Source: Kribbella capetownensis (lineage in GTDB: Bacteria; Actinomycetota; Actinomycetes; Propionibacteriales; Kribbellaceae). From it: DNA of 64,000 bases. Below, piece after piece: positions 54,052-62,968 of the stretch (position 1 is its first letter; the number at the start of each line of letters is the position of its first letter). Made by a program: the position numbers and the translations under genes. The notes under the pieces are model-generated. The model worked only from the letters and a program-made list of their open reading frames with translations. It was not told where the DNA came from and did not search any database. The DNA lies in assembly GCF_004331485.1 (NCBI RefSeq), contig NZ_SJKD01000013.1:105121-169120 (forward strand), in the 5' to 3' direction.

Positions 54052-55527
54052 GTGGTGGAAACTGCTTTTGTGGACGAACGGAAGCTGCCGTCGCCGTGTG
54101 TGGTGATTCTGGTGGGGCCGGGGGCGGCGGGGAAGTCGACGTGGGCGGCGGAGCGGTTCTCTGATGGGCTGATCGTGTCGAGTGACCGGCTGCGGGCGCT
54201 GGTCGGGGCCGGGGAGGACGACCTGGCTGCGAGTGCGGATGCGTTCGCGCTGCTGGAAGAGGTGGTCCGGCAACGGATCGGCCGGCAGTTGACAACCGTG
54301 ATCGACACGTTGGGCCTGGACAAGGATCGGCGGCTGCGGTGGCTCGAGTTGGCCCGTGCGGCCGGCATCCCTTGTGTCGCGGTCGGTTTCGACACCCCGG
54401 CCGCGGAGTGCCGGCGACGGAACCGCGAACGGCTGAAGCGCATCCCCGCCGATGTGCTCACGAGTCAATTGCGCTCGTGGACGGCCGTGAAGAAGGAGCT
54501 GCCGCTCGAGGGGTACGACGACGTACTGCAGCCGACCGCGCTGCGCGTCGTACCCGAGGCGTTCGTGGATGCGGGCGCCGCGGCAACCAGACAGACGCAG
54601 GCTCCGGCTGGGTTGCGATTCGGACTGCAGTTGAGCAGCTACACGCACAAGGCCGGTCGGGCCGGGACGGCCGAGTGGGTCCGGGATGTTGCCGGCCGGG
54701 CTGAGGCGGCCGGGTTCGACGCGATCTACGTGATGGACCACTTCCGGCAGATCCCGCAGGTGGGGCGCGCCTGGGACGACTTCCTGGAGAGCTGGACGAC
54801 GCTCGGCTATCTGGCTGCCTGTACGACGCGGATGCGGTTGGGGACGCTGGTCTCAGGGATCACCTATCGGAACGTCGCGCATCTGGGGAAGATCGCGGCG
54901 ACGCTCGACGTACTGAGTGGCGGACGGGCCGTGTGTGGCGTCGGGCTCGCGTGGTTCGAGGCCGAGCACAAGGCGTACGGGTGGACGTTCCCACCGGTGG
55001 CGGAGCGGTACGCGCTGCTCGAGGACACCTTGCAGTTGCTGCCGGTTTTGTGGGGACCAGGCAACAAACCGTTCCATGGCAAGGTGCTCGACGTACCGGA
55101 CACCACTTGCTATCCGCGCCCACTGCAGGAGCATCTACCGCTGCTCGTCGGCGGCAGCGGACGCCGGACACTGCGGTTGGCAGCGCGCTACGCCGACGCG
55201 GTCAACGTGTTCGGCGACGCCACCGCAGTCCGTCGGCACGCCGGCTACCTTCGCGAACTGACGGACCGTCCGATCGAGGTCACGCACCTGTCCACAACCC
55301 TTGTGGGTAAGGATTCCCGGGCTGTGGACGACCTGGTGGAAAGGCTCCGGCCGCGCAACCAGAACCCGGCTCGGTACGCCGCCTCGGTCAACGCCGGCAC
55401 GGTCGACGATCAGATCGGGCGCTTCCGCGAACTCTCCGAGGCCGGCGCCGCCGAGGTGATGATCAGCCCGCCCGACCTCGACACGCTGGACACGGTCGGC
55501 GAGGTGATCTCAGCTTTTCGGGTCTAG
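54052..55527 (+). CDS. Fusion of a P-loop kinase-like domain and an F420-type LLM oxidoreductase
   Basis: 491 residues from GTG 54052 (a second GTG follows at 54055), with no ribosome site, so probably leaderless. Residues 22-30 are Walker A GPGAAGKST in a polynucleotide-kinase-like domain of about 170 residues, with IVSSDRLRALV and PAAECRRRNRER as further kinase features. From about residue 187 begins a luciferase-like F420 oxidoreductase (LRFGLQLSSYTHKAGRAGTAEWVRDVAGRAEAAGFDAIYVMDHF, later LVGGSGRRTLRLAARYADAVNVFGD). One frame covers both parts with no break. Neither substrate is known. The last 18 bp overlap mtr. Confidence 0.8.
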   Translation: MVETAFVDERKLPSPCVVILVGPGAAGKSTWAAERFSDGLIVSSDRLRALVGAGEDDLAASADAFALLEEVVRQRIGRQLTTVIDTLGLDKDRRLRWLELARAAGIPCVAVGFDTPAAECRRRNRERLKRIPADVLTSQLRSWTAVKKELPLEGYDDVLQPTALRVVPEAFVDAGAAATRQTQAPAGLRFGLQLSSYTHKAGRAGTAEWVRDVAGRAEAAGFDAIYVMDHFRQIPQVGRAWDDFLESWTTLGYLAACTTRMRLGTLVSGITYRNVAHLGKIAATLDVLSGGRAVCGVGLAWFEAEHKAYGWTFPPVAERYALLEDTLQLLPVLWGPGNKPFHGKVLDVPDTTCYPRPLQEHLPLLVGGSGRRTLRLAARYADAVNVFGDATAVRRHAGYLRELTDRPIEVTHLSTTLVGKDSRAVDDLVERLRPRNQNPARYAASVNAGTVDDQIGRFRELSEAGAAEVMISPPDLDTLDTVGEVISAFRV

Positions 55528-56913
55528 CTCGAGGTGCAGCAGCGCGTTCTCGATCAGCTCGGACATCGCCGGGTGGATCCAGTACTGGTTGCGCGCCATC
55601 GCGTAGGCGTCCAGGCCGAAACTCATCGCCTGGATGACGGGCTGGATCACCGAGGACGCCTGCGGGCCGATGATGTGGCAGCCGATGATCTGGCCGGTCT
55701 TCGGGTCGGCCAGGATCTTGGCGAACCCGCTGGTGTCCTCCATCGCCCAGCCGTACGCGATGTCGGCGTAGTTCTCGCGACCGACGACGTACTCGATCCC
55801 GCGCTCGCGGGCCTCCTCCTCGGTCAGGCCGACGGACGCGATCTGCGGGGAGCTGAAGACGGCGTGCGGGACGAAGCGGTGGTCCGCCTTGATCCGGTCG
55901 GTGGGGTGGAGCAGGTTGTGCTTCACCACGCGGGCCTCATGGTTCGCGACGTGCTTGAGCTGGTGCGGGGTGGTCACATCGCCGAGCGCGTAGATGCCGT
56001 CGACGGTGGTCTGCTGGTACTCGTCGACAACCACCCGTCCGTCGTGGTCGACCTCGACGCCGGTGGCATCCAGGTTCAGTACGTCCGAGTTCGGCGTACG
56101 CCCGACGGCGATCAGGAGCTCATCCACCTCGATCTTGTCGGCGCCGTCCGGGTACAGCGTCCGGATCAGGATCGACCCGTCGTCGTTGCGCGCCACCCCG
56201 ATCGTCTCGTGGTCGATGCGTACGTCGTACTTGCCGCGGGCGAGCTCGGTGAAGCGCTGGGCGATGTCGCCGTCCTCATGGCGCAGCAGCAGCTCCGACC
56301 GGGCGATCAGCGTGACGTCGACGCCGTACGACGAGAAGATGTGGGCGAACTCGGCGGCGACGAAACCGCTGCCGATGATGCCGAGCCGGCGCGGCAGCTT
56401 CTCCAGTCGCATGATCGTGTTCGACGTGTGATACCCGGCATCCTCGAGGCCGGGGATGAACGGGATGATCGGCCGGCTGCCGCCCGCGAGCACGTACCGG
56501 TCGGCCGTGATCACGCTGGTCTGGCCGTCCTTGCCGTCGACCGTCAGCTCCTTGGTGCCGGTGAACCGGCCGGTGCCGTCGTACACGGTGACGTTCGCGT
56601 TGTCCGCGTGGTGGTGCCGGTACTCCGAGCCGGACGCGGCGATCGGGTCGATCCGGTCGAAGATCCGGTCCCGGACCTCCGGCCAGCGCACCCCGATCAG
56701 TTCCTCGTCGACGCCGTACCGGGAACTGATCGACGGGGTGGCGGCCAGGTCGGCGGTGTGTACGAACATCTTGGTGGGGATGCAGCCCACGTTCAGGCAG
56801 GTGCCGCCGAACGTGCCACGCTCGACGATCGCCACCTTCCAGTCCGCGAACCGCCGGTTCACGATCGTGTTGCCGGAGCCGGTCCCGATAATCACCAGGT
56901 CGTAATGGGTCAC
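55510..56913 (-). CDS. mtr: Mycothione reductase
   Basis: 467 residues from GTG 56913. FAD motif VIIGTGSGNTI, redox-active disulfide Cys39/Cys44 in GGTCLNVGCIPTK, NAD(P)H site GIIGSGFVAAEFAHIF, second FAD motif ALGDVTTP and the active-site base in YWIHPAMSELIENALLHL. The FAD-site variants and 467-residue length fit the mycothiol disulfide reductase rather than lipoamide dehydrogenase or glutathione reductase. It keeps mycothiol reduced, an actinobacterial trait. Confidence 0.88.
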   Translation of the reverse strand: MTHYDLVIIGTGSGNTIVNRRFADWKVAIVERGTFGGTCLNVGCIPTKMFVHTADLAATPSISSRYGVDEELIGVRWPEVRDRIFDRIDPIAASGSEYRHHHADNANVTVYDGTGRFTGTKELTVDGKDGQTSVITADRYVLAGGSRPIIPFIPGLEDAGYHTSNTIMRLEKLPRRLGIIGSGFVAAEFAHIFSSYGVDVTLIARSELLLRHEDGDIAQRFTELARGKYDVRIDHETIGVARNDDGSILIRTLYPDGADKIEVDELLIAVGRTPNSDVLNLDATGVEVDHDGRVVVDEYQQTTVDGIYALGDVTTPHQLKHVANHEARVVKHNLLHPTDRIKADHRFVPHAVFSSPQIASVGLTEEEARERGIEYVVGRENYADIAYGWAMEDTSGFAKILADPKTGQIIGCHIIGPQASSVIQPVIQAMSFGLDAYAMARNQYWIHPAMSELIENALLHLELDPKS

Positions 56914-56948
56914 ACCCTATTGTGCGCCTGTGACCCCAGCTCCCGCCG

Positions 56949-58310
56949 TCAGGCGACTCGGGGGCCGAGCTCCTTCGTGTCGTCGAGTGGCTCGGACTTC
57001 AGCCCGACGACCTCGGTCTGCGGGCCGGCGTCGACCACGGCCTTCTCGCCGAGGAGCTCGGTCTGCGGCAGAACCTCCAGCCGCGGGCGGGGCAGCAGAC
57101 GCGGCCGGATGGCGAGTCCGCGCCGGCGGGAGAAGTACAGCACCGATCCGACCGTGCCGAGCACTGTCAGTCCACCGCCGACGATCAGCGTGTAGCGGGC
57201 GCCGAACTCCTGCCCGACCCAGCCGATGAACGGCGACCCGAGCGGCGAACCGCCCATCAGGACCGTCATGTAAAGAGCCATCACCCGGCCGCGCATGCTC
57301 GGCTCGATGCTGAGCTGCATGGTCGCGTTCGCCGAGGTCAGCATGGTCAGCGAGGCCAGCCCCACCAGCGGCAGCACGACCGCGAAGGTCAGGTACGTCG
57401 GCATCACCGCGCTGATGATCTCGAACGCACCGAAGGCGAGCGCCGCCCCGATCACCAGGCGAGCCCGGATCCGGACCCGGCGGGCCGCCAGCAGCGCACC
57501 GGACAGCGAGCCGATCGCGAGCACCGAGCCGAGGATGCCGTACTCCCCGGCGCCCTTGTCGAACACCTGCGTCGCCATCAGCGCCGAGGTCAGCTGGAAG
57601 TTCAGGCCGAAGGTGCCCGCGAAGAACACCGCAACCAGCACCATCATCAGGTCCGGCCGGCGCCACAGGTAGCGCATGCCGTCGCGGATCATGCCTTTCT
57701 CCCGGCCCGCGGGAGCCGGTGTGTGCAACTCATGGACCCGCATCAGCCGCAGCGACAGGATCACGGCCGCGTAGGTGAAGCCGTTGATCAGGATGACCGG
57801 ACCGGTGCCGATCCAGTTGATCAGCAGGCCGGCCAGCGCCGGGCCGAGCAGCCGCGCCGCGTTGAAGGACGCCGAGTTCAGCCCGACGGCGTTGGACAGC
57901 TCGTCGCGGCCGACCATCTCGACCACGAAGGACTGCCGGGTCGGAGCGTCGAACGCGGTGCCGACACCGAACAACAGGGCCAGCAGGTACACGTGCCAGG
58001 GCTGGACGACCCCGGCGATGGTGAGGCTGCCGAGGACCAGGGCGACGGAGGCCATCGCGATCTGGGTGCAGGTCAGCACCGTCCGCTTCGGCAGGCGGTC
58101 GGCGACGAGGCCGGCGTACGGGCCGAGCAGCAGGGCGGGCAGGAACTGCAGTCCGGTGACGATGCCGAGCGCCGTACCGGAATGGGTCAGCTCCAGGACC
58201 AGCCAGTCCTGGGCGACGCGCTGCATCCAGGTGCCGACGTTCGAGACGATCGCACCGGAGGCGTAGAGACGAAAGTTACGGACTTTGAACGCGCGGAAGG
58301 TCGGACTCAT
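56949..58310 (-). CDS. MFS transporter
   Basis: 453 residues from ATG 58310, which overlaps the MarR stop by 4 bp. Twelve helices in the MFS_3 (EntS-like) pattern: NVGTWMQRVAQDWLVLELTHSGTALGIVTGLQFLPALLLGPYAGLVADRLPKRTVL, and SANATMQLSIEPSMRGRVMALYMTVLMGGSPLGSPFIGWVG in the second half. A hydrophilic tail of about 50 residues follows. Likely an exporter for a drug or metabolite under the MarR regulator. Confidence 0.87.
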   Translation of the reverse strand: MSPTFRAFKVRNFRLYASGAIVSNVGTWMQRVAQDWLVLELTHSGTALGIVTGLQFLPALLLGPYAGLVADRLPKRTVLTCTQIAMASVALVLGSLTIAGVVQPWHVYLLALLFGVGTAFDAPTRQSFVVEMVGRDELSNAVGLNSASFNAARLLGPALAGLLINWIGTGPVILINGFTYAAVILSLRLMRVHELHTPAPAGREKGMIRDGMRYLWRRPDLMMVLVAVFFAGTFGLNFQLTSALMATQVFDKGAGEYGILGSVLAIGSLSGALLAARRVRIRARLVIGAALAFGAFEIISAVMPTYLTFAVVLPLVGLASLTMLTSANATMQLSIEPSMRGRVMALYMTVLMGGSPLGSPFIGWVGQEFGARYTLIVGGGLTVLGTVGSVLYFSRRRGLAIRPRLLPRPRLEVLPQTELLGEKAVVDAGPQTEVVGLKSEPLDDTKELGPRVA

Positions 58311-58756
58311 GTGGCCGCCAGGCGTTCGAGAACAGGGGCTGCTTTGCGCAGGATGTCGCGCTCCTCGTGGGTCAGTTGCTTGAGCTTGGTCTGCAGCCAC
58401 TCGTCGCGGCGCCGCCGGTTGGCGTGGATGAGCTCGCCGGCCTTCGCCGTCAGTTCGACCATGATCTGGCGCTTGTCGGTCGGGTGCGGGCGGCGGACGA
58501 CCAGGCCCGCCTCCTCCATGTTGGTCACGATCCGCGTCATCGACGGCGGCTTGACCTGCTCATGGGCGGCCAGCTCACCGATCGTCATCGCCTCGTGCTT
58601 GGACAACGCGCCGAGCACGCTGAGCTGGTTGGCGCTGAGGTCGTGACCGGGCTCGCGCTGCCGCCGGATCTGCCGGGACAGGCGCAGGGTCGACGACCGC
58701 AGGGCACTCGCCAGCCCGACGTCACTCTTCACCTGCTGTGCTACGACTTCGGGCAT
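58307..58756 (-). CDS. MarR-family transcriptional regulator
   Basis: 149 residues. Winged helix region: SANQLSVLGALSKHEAMTIGELAAHEQVKPPSMTRIVTNMEEAGLVVRRPHPTDKRQIMVELTAKA, with the DKRxxxVxLT wing typical of MarR. First gene of a regulator-exporter pair. A CTTTGCTAAAG inverted repeat and repeated CATTACC units lie within 40 bp upstream and are candidates for its operator. Ligand unknown. Confidence 0.9.
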   Translation of the reverse strand: MPEVVAQQVKSDVGLASALRSSTLRLSRQIRRQREPGHDLSANQLSVLGALSKHEAMTIGELAAHEQVKPPSMTRIVTNMEEAGLVVRRPHPTDKRQIMVELTAKAGELIHANRRRRDEWLQTKLKQLTHEERDILRKAAPVLERLAAT

Positions 58757-58771
58757 ACCGTTACCTTAACT

Positions 58772-58801
58772 CATTACCTTTGCTAAAGAAAACGCATTAC
58801 C
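58772..58801 (-). promoter_or_regulatory. Candidate MarR operator
   Basis: CTTTGCTAAAG (58778-58788) has 4-bp inverted arms around GCT. CATTACC occurs at 58772-58778 and 58795-58801, and GTTACC nearer the start. Moderate support only. Confidence 0.4.
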
Positions 58802-58870
58802 ACCGGATGGTATTCCCGGTGACTCGGTGACGGGCCCCGGGCGGCCGGCGGGGCGCTAGAGTTCGCGGGC

Positions 58871-59947
58871 ATGGGGACGAGTGCTGAGCTGGCGCGGTTC
58901 GAGCAACGGTTCCGGCGCGCGGGGCTGCCGCTGTTCATCGAAGACTTCTCGCCGACCCACGACATCTTCACCCGGGCCACGCCGCTGCTGGTCCTGGTCT
59001 TCCTGGCCGAGGTGCTCGGGGCGATCTCGCTGCAGTGGCCGGTCTGGGTGAACGTGCTGGCGGCGCTGGGCGCGATGCTGGTGCTGATCGCGGGCTTCGG
59101 CCTGCTGAACCGCTTCCGCGACCGGCCGTTCTGGTCGCTGCCGACCCGGTTCGGCGTACCCGAACTGGCTTTCTTCGTGCTGCTCCCGGCCCTGCTCCCC
59201 GTGGTCACCCAAGGCCAGTTCCGCCAGTTCTTCGGCGTTGCCATCGGCAACCTCCTGCTGGTCGGCGTCGTGTACGTCGTGATCGGCTACGGGCTGATCG
59301 GGACGATCTTCTGGAGCCTGCGCCGGCTGGCGAGCGAACTGGCGAACTCGGTGGCCAGCCTGGTCCGGGCGCTGCCGTTGCTGCTGGTGTTCTCGCTGGT
59401 GCTGTTCGTGAACACGGAGATGTGGCAGGTATTCGCCGGGATGCCGATCGCGTTCATCGTCGTCTCGGTAGTCGCGTTCACCGTGCTGAGCGCCCTGTTC
59501 CTGCTGATCCGGCTGCCCCGGGAGGTGGACGCGATCGAGCGTGACGCCGGTTCCGGTCCGCCGCTGCGCCGGATCCAGCGGATGAACATCAGCATCAGCC
59601 TGGTCATCCGGCAATGGATGCAGGCGCTGGTGGTGAGCGCCGGGGTCGGGCTGTTCTTCGTCGCGTTCGGCATGCTCGCGATCAGCGAGCACATCTACGA
59701 CCAGTGGGGCATCACTCCCGGGTCGTGGTCGTACCACATCGATCTATTGGACCACCAGATGCTGATCAGCGCGTCGCTGGTGAAGGTTGCCATCGGCATC
59801 GCCAACTTCACCGGGCTGTACTACTCCATCGCGCTGCTCACCGACTCGACGTACCGGACCGAGTTCCTGGACCACGTCAGCACCGAACTGCGTGAGCTGT
59901 TCGCCGCGCGGGCGGAGTACCTAGAGCTACGGCGGACCACTGCCTAG
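58871..59947 (+). CDS. Multi-span membrane protein of unknown function
   Basis: 358 residues. At least seven hydrophobic helices, including FTRATPLLVLVFLAEVLGAI, WVNVLAALGAMLVLIAGFGLL, FFVLLPALLPVVTQG, IGNLLLVGVVYVVIGYGLIG and LLLVFSLVLFVNTEMW, and a conserved-looking SPTHDIFTRATP entry. The ending is hydrophilic. It is a widespread type of uncharacterised actinobacterial protein; no function can be claimed. Confidence 0.65.
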   Translation: MGTSAELARFEQRFRRAGLPLFIEDFSPTHDIFTRATPLLVLVFLAEVLGAISLQWPVWVNVLAALGAMLVLIAGFGLLNRFRDRPFWSLPTRFGVPELAFFVLLPALLPVVTQGQFRQFFGVAIGNLLLVGVVYVVIGYGLIGTIFWSLRRLASELANSVASLVRALPLLLVFSLVLFVNTEMWQVFAGMPIAFIVVSVVAFTVLSALFLLIRLPREVDAIERDAGSGPPLRRIQRMNISISLVIRQWMQALVVSAGVGLFFVAFGMLAISEHIYDQWGITPGSWSYHIDLLDHQMLISASLVKVAIGIANFTGLYYSIALLTDSTYRTEFLDHVSTELRELFAARAEYLELRRTTA

Positions 59948-59962
59948 GCCGGACCCTTCGAT

Positions 59963-62056
59963 CTAGAGGGACTCCTTGAGGAAGCGCAGTTCGTGGAGCA
60001 TCAGGCCTTCGACGGTCGCCGCGTCGGTAGGCATGTGGGTGGCTCCGGACAGCGGGAGCACCTGATGCTGACGGCCCGCCGCGAGCAGTGCGGCCGACAA
60101 CCTGAGGGTGTGGGCGGCAACCACGTTGTCGTCGGCCAGGCCGTGTACTAGCAGCAACGGACGGCGGAGGTCGGCCGCGTAGGTGAGCAGTGACGAGCCG
60201 TCGTAGACCTCTGGGTTCTCATCGGGATGCCCCAGGAACCGTTCCCGCCAATGCGTGTCGTACATCCGCGAGTCGCTCGGCGCAGCGCCGGCGATCGCCG
60301 CGTGGAAGACATCCGGCCGGCGAAGGACCGCTGCCGCCGAGAGCAGGCCGCCGTAGCTCCAGCCCCGCATGGCGACCTTGGTCAGATCGAGGACACCGGT
60401 CTGCTGCGCGACCGAGTGCAGCGCCATCACCTGATCCTCGAGCGGAGCCGACATGGTGTCGAGATAAACCGCCTTCTCCCACACCGGACCGCGTCCCGGC
60501 GTACCCCGGCCGTCGGCGATGATCACGGCGAACCCGGCTTCGGCGTACCACTGGGCGGTGGCGAACCACGCACCGGTGACCCGCACCGCCAGCTGGCTGG
60601 CAGAACCGCCGTACGGCGACATCAGGACCGGCAGCGGTGCGTCGCCGGGCTGATGCCAGGAGGGCAGCAGCAGTGCGGTCCTGATCTGCAGTTCGCCGGT
60701 CCGTAGCCAGGTGATCCGCGGTGTGAGCGCCGGTTTGGCGTTGAGCGCCCTGATCGCTTGGTCCGGTCGGCCGTCCCGCTGTACGACGAACGATCGGCCG
60801 GACTCGGTGTTGGAGACCATCAGGAGCGCGCCCGGTACGCGGCTTCCGGTGTGAATGCCGGCGCCTTCGCTCAACCGACGCAGGCCGGTCTCGTCATACA
60901 GCCAGAGGTGACGCTCGGTCGGCTCGTCGTTCGCCTCGAAGAGGACTGCCTCGCCTGAGACATCCAGTACGGCGCGGACCTGCAGGCCGCCTGGGGTGAC
61001 TGCCTGGCCGCCGACGGTCAGCCGCCGAGTCTCTCCCGCGTCCTCGGTGTGGACGAGTCGGCCCGACTCGGTGCGCGCCGGGGTCCCGGCGATGAGCTCG
61101 ACCCACGCAGGATCCCGCTGCTCATGCACGAGCCGCGTCTCACCGGTCTCCGGATCGGCCGATAGCACCTGCACCGTCCGCTGATCCCGAGACTGCACCC
61201 CGATCAACGGCCCCTGTGAATCCCACCCCACCGAAGTCAAATACTCATGAGCCGCCCGATCCCACCGCACCTCGACACCACCAGAGCCTTCGGTGCCGGA
61301 GCTGCCGGACAGGTCGAACGCGTGCAGGGTGACGATGGCGTTCGGCGTACCGGCGGCAGGGTAGGCGATCTCGCGGGGCGTCCGGCCCGGGTTCGCCGGG
61401 TCGGCGATCCACCAGCGCTGGACCGGGGTCTGGTCGACCCTAGCCGCCAGCAACCGGGTGCCGTCAGGGGACCACCAGTGGCCGCGATTCCGCTGCATCG
61501 ACTCCGCAGCGACGTGCTCAGGCAGACCCCAGGCGACCTCGGGATCCGGATCCGCGGCCAGCTGCCGATCGTTGCCATCAGCAAGCTCCACCACCTGCAG
61601 TGCGCGGCCGGTCACGTACGCGACCCGGCGCCCGGTCGGGTCGATGCGCGGATCGACCACCGGTCCCGCGGTAGGTACAGCTACCGGCCGGCGCTTCGAG
61701 CTGTCGAGGTCGAGCTGGTACAGGTCGCCCTTGACCGCGAAGACCACCCGGCGGACCGCGCGGTCAGTCGAATACGCGACAACACCCGCCGTACGCTCGC
61801 GACTCCGCTCCCGCCGGATCAGCTCGGCCTCAGGCACCGGGCCGTCGTCGCCGAGGTTCTCCGGTGCAACCAGGAGAATCTCCTGACCGTCGTTCACATC
61901 GAGCAACCAGAGACAGCCAGTCCGGTCCTCCGGCCCACGCGTCCGCAAGAAGAGCACACGCTCCCCATCCGGAGACAACGTGAACGCCCGAGGCAAGCCA
62001 AGCGTGAACCGACCCGTACGAGCAGACTGCCCAGGAAACGCCTCAACAGAATCCAC
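59963..62056 (-). CDS. Prolyl oligopeptidase / DPP-IV-like serine peptidase (S9)
   Basis: 697 residues from GTG 62056. The N-terminal half is a beta-propeller with repeats such as SPDGERVLFLRTRG; the C-terminal 260 residues are the alpha/beta hydrolase domain with the catalytic Ser in MRGWSYGGLLSAA, Asp in LLLVHGLADDNVVA and His in LSGATHMPTDA. The size and order match DPP-IV-like peptidases (propeller first). No signal peptide is seen, so it is probably cytoplasmic. Cleaves proline-containing or general dipeptides from peptides; specificity not predictable. Confidence 0.9.
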   Translation of the reverse strand: MDSVEAFPGQSARTGRFTLGLPRAFTLSPDGERVLFLRTRGPEDRTGCLWLLDVNDGQEILLVAPENLGDDGPVPEAELIRRERSRERTAGVVAYSTDRAVRRVVFAVKGDLYQLDLDSSKRRPVAVPTAGPVVDPRIDPTGRRVAYVTGRALQVVELADGNDRQLAADPDPEVAWGLPEHVAAESMQRNRGHWWSPDGTRLLAARVDQTPVQRWWIADPANPGRTPREIAYPAAGTPNAIVTLHAFDLSGSSGTEGSGGVEVRWDRAAHEYLTSVGWDSQGPLIGVQSRDQRTVQVLSADPETGETRLVHEQRDPAWVELIAGTPARTESGRLVHTEDAGETRRLTVGGQAVTPGGLQVRAVLDVSGEAVLFEANDEPTERHLWLYDETGLRRLSEGAGIHTGSRVPGALLMVSNTESGRSFVVQRDGRPDQAIRALNAKPALTPRITWLRTGELQIRTALLLPSWHQPGDAPLPVLMSPYGGSASQLAVRVTGAWFATAQWYAEAGFAVIIADGRGTPGRGPVWEKAVYLDTMSAPLEDQVMALHSVAQQTGVLDLTKVAMRGWSYGGLLSAAAVLRRPDVFHAAIAGAAPSDSRMYDTHWRERFLGHPDENPEVYDGSSLLTYAADLRRPLLLVHGLADDNVVAAHTLRLSAALLAAGRQHQVLPLSGATHMPTDAATVEGLMLHELRFLKESL

Positions 62057-62272
62057 CCCGAGACAGTACGCCGCCCCAGCTCACCTAACCCAGCCGATAT
62101 CCCCATCACCACCCACAGCCCGCACCCCGCCCCAGCTCGGGCCCCGGCTCCGCCTCAGGCCAGCCAGCCCAGCTCCAGCCCAGCACCAGCCAGCTCCAAC
62201 CCCAGCTCAGACTCCTGCTCCGCCCCGGCTCCTGCTCTCCGGCCCGGCTCCTGCTCTCCGGCCCGGCTCCTA
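62057..62272. repeat. Low-complexity C/T-biased gap with 19-bp tandem repeats
   Basis: This 216-bp stretch contains no convincing gene. GGCTCCTGCTCTCCGGCCC occurs twice back to back (62227-62245, 62246-62264) followed by a partial third, and CCAGCCCAGCTCC-type units occur upstream. One strand is strongly pyrimidine-biased. Confidence 0.7.
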
Positions 62273-62845
62273 CTACTGCACCGGCTCCGGCACTGCTCCG
62301 GCTGCGGCTTCGGCAGGGGTATGTGGGTTGGGCTGGTGGAGGGTGCGGATGATTCTGGCTGGGGAGCCGACTGCCAGCGTTGCCGATGGGATGTTGTGGG
62401 TGACGACTGCGCCTGCGCCGATGACGGAGTTCTCGCCGACGGTTACGCCCTGGAGGATCATGGCCCCCGCGCCGATCCAGACGTTGCCTTCGATGGTGAT
62501 TGGTGCGGCGGTGATCCCAGAGCGACGTGACGACGGGTCGACTGGGTGACCGGAGCTGATCAGGCTGACGCCGGGACCGATCATCACGTCGTCCCCGATC
62601 TCGATCCCGCCGATGTCGTTGAACCGACAGCCCTGGTTGACGAAGACGTTGCGGCCGAGCCGGATGTTGATCCCGTGATCGGAGTACACGGGCGGAATGA
62701 GGTGGAAGGTCTCGTCGACGGGCCGGCCGGTCAGCTCGGACCAGGTCGCCCGGATCGCGTCCTGGTCGTCGTACCGCAGTGCGTTGAGCCGTTCCGTCGT
62801 GCCGATCGCGCGCATGACCCGTTCACGGAACTCCCGGAAATCCAT
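62273..62845 (-). CDS. Maltose/galactoside O-acetyltransferase-like hexapeptide protein
   Basis: 190 residues. The N-terminal helix precedes a left-handed beta-helix with GINIRLGRNVFVNQGCRFNDIGGIEIGDDVMIGPGVSLISSGHPVDPSSRRSG and VWIGAGAMILQGVTVGENSVIGAGAVVTHNIPSATLAVGSPARIIRTL, including the catalytic His in the SSGHPVDP loop, the LacA/Maa signature. Acetyl-CoA-dependent acetylation of sugars. Divergent from the LysR gene, sharing its operators. Confidence 0.9.
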   Translation of the reverse strand: MDFREFRERVMRAIGTTERLNALRYDDQDAIRATWSELTGRPVDETFHLIPPVYSDHGINIRLGRNVFVNQGCRFNDIGGIEIGDDVMIGPGVSLISSGHPVDPSSRRSGITAAPITIEGNVWIGAGAMILQGVTVGENSVIGAGAVVTHNIPSATLAVGSPARIIRTLHQPNPHTPAEAAAGAVPEPVQ

Positions 62846-62862
62846 CTGATCCGCCTTTCATA

Positions 62863-62925
62863 CAACCGGTTGGTGAGTACGCCGATGCAACCAACTGGCG
62901 GACAGGCGATACAAACAACCGGTTG
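62863..62925. promoter_or_regulatory. LysR-type operator region between the acetyltransferase and lysR
   Basis: Perfect CAACCGGTTG palindromes at 62863-62872 and 62916-62925, 53 bp apart (about five helical turns), with a half-match CAACCAACTG (62888-62897) between them. Confidence 0.65.
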
Positions 62926-62968
62926 GTTGGCGCGCCACAACGTGTGGTTGTGCTCCTAGAGTGACGGC

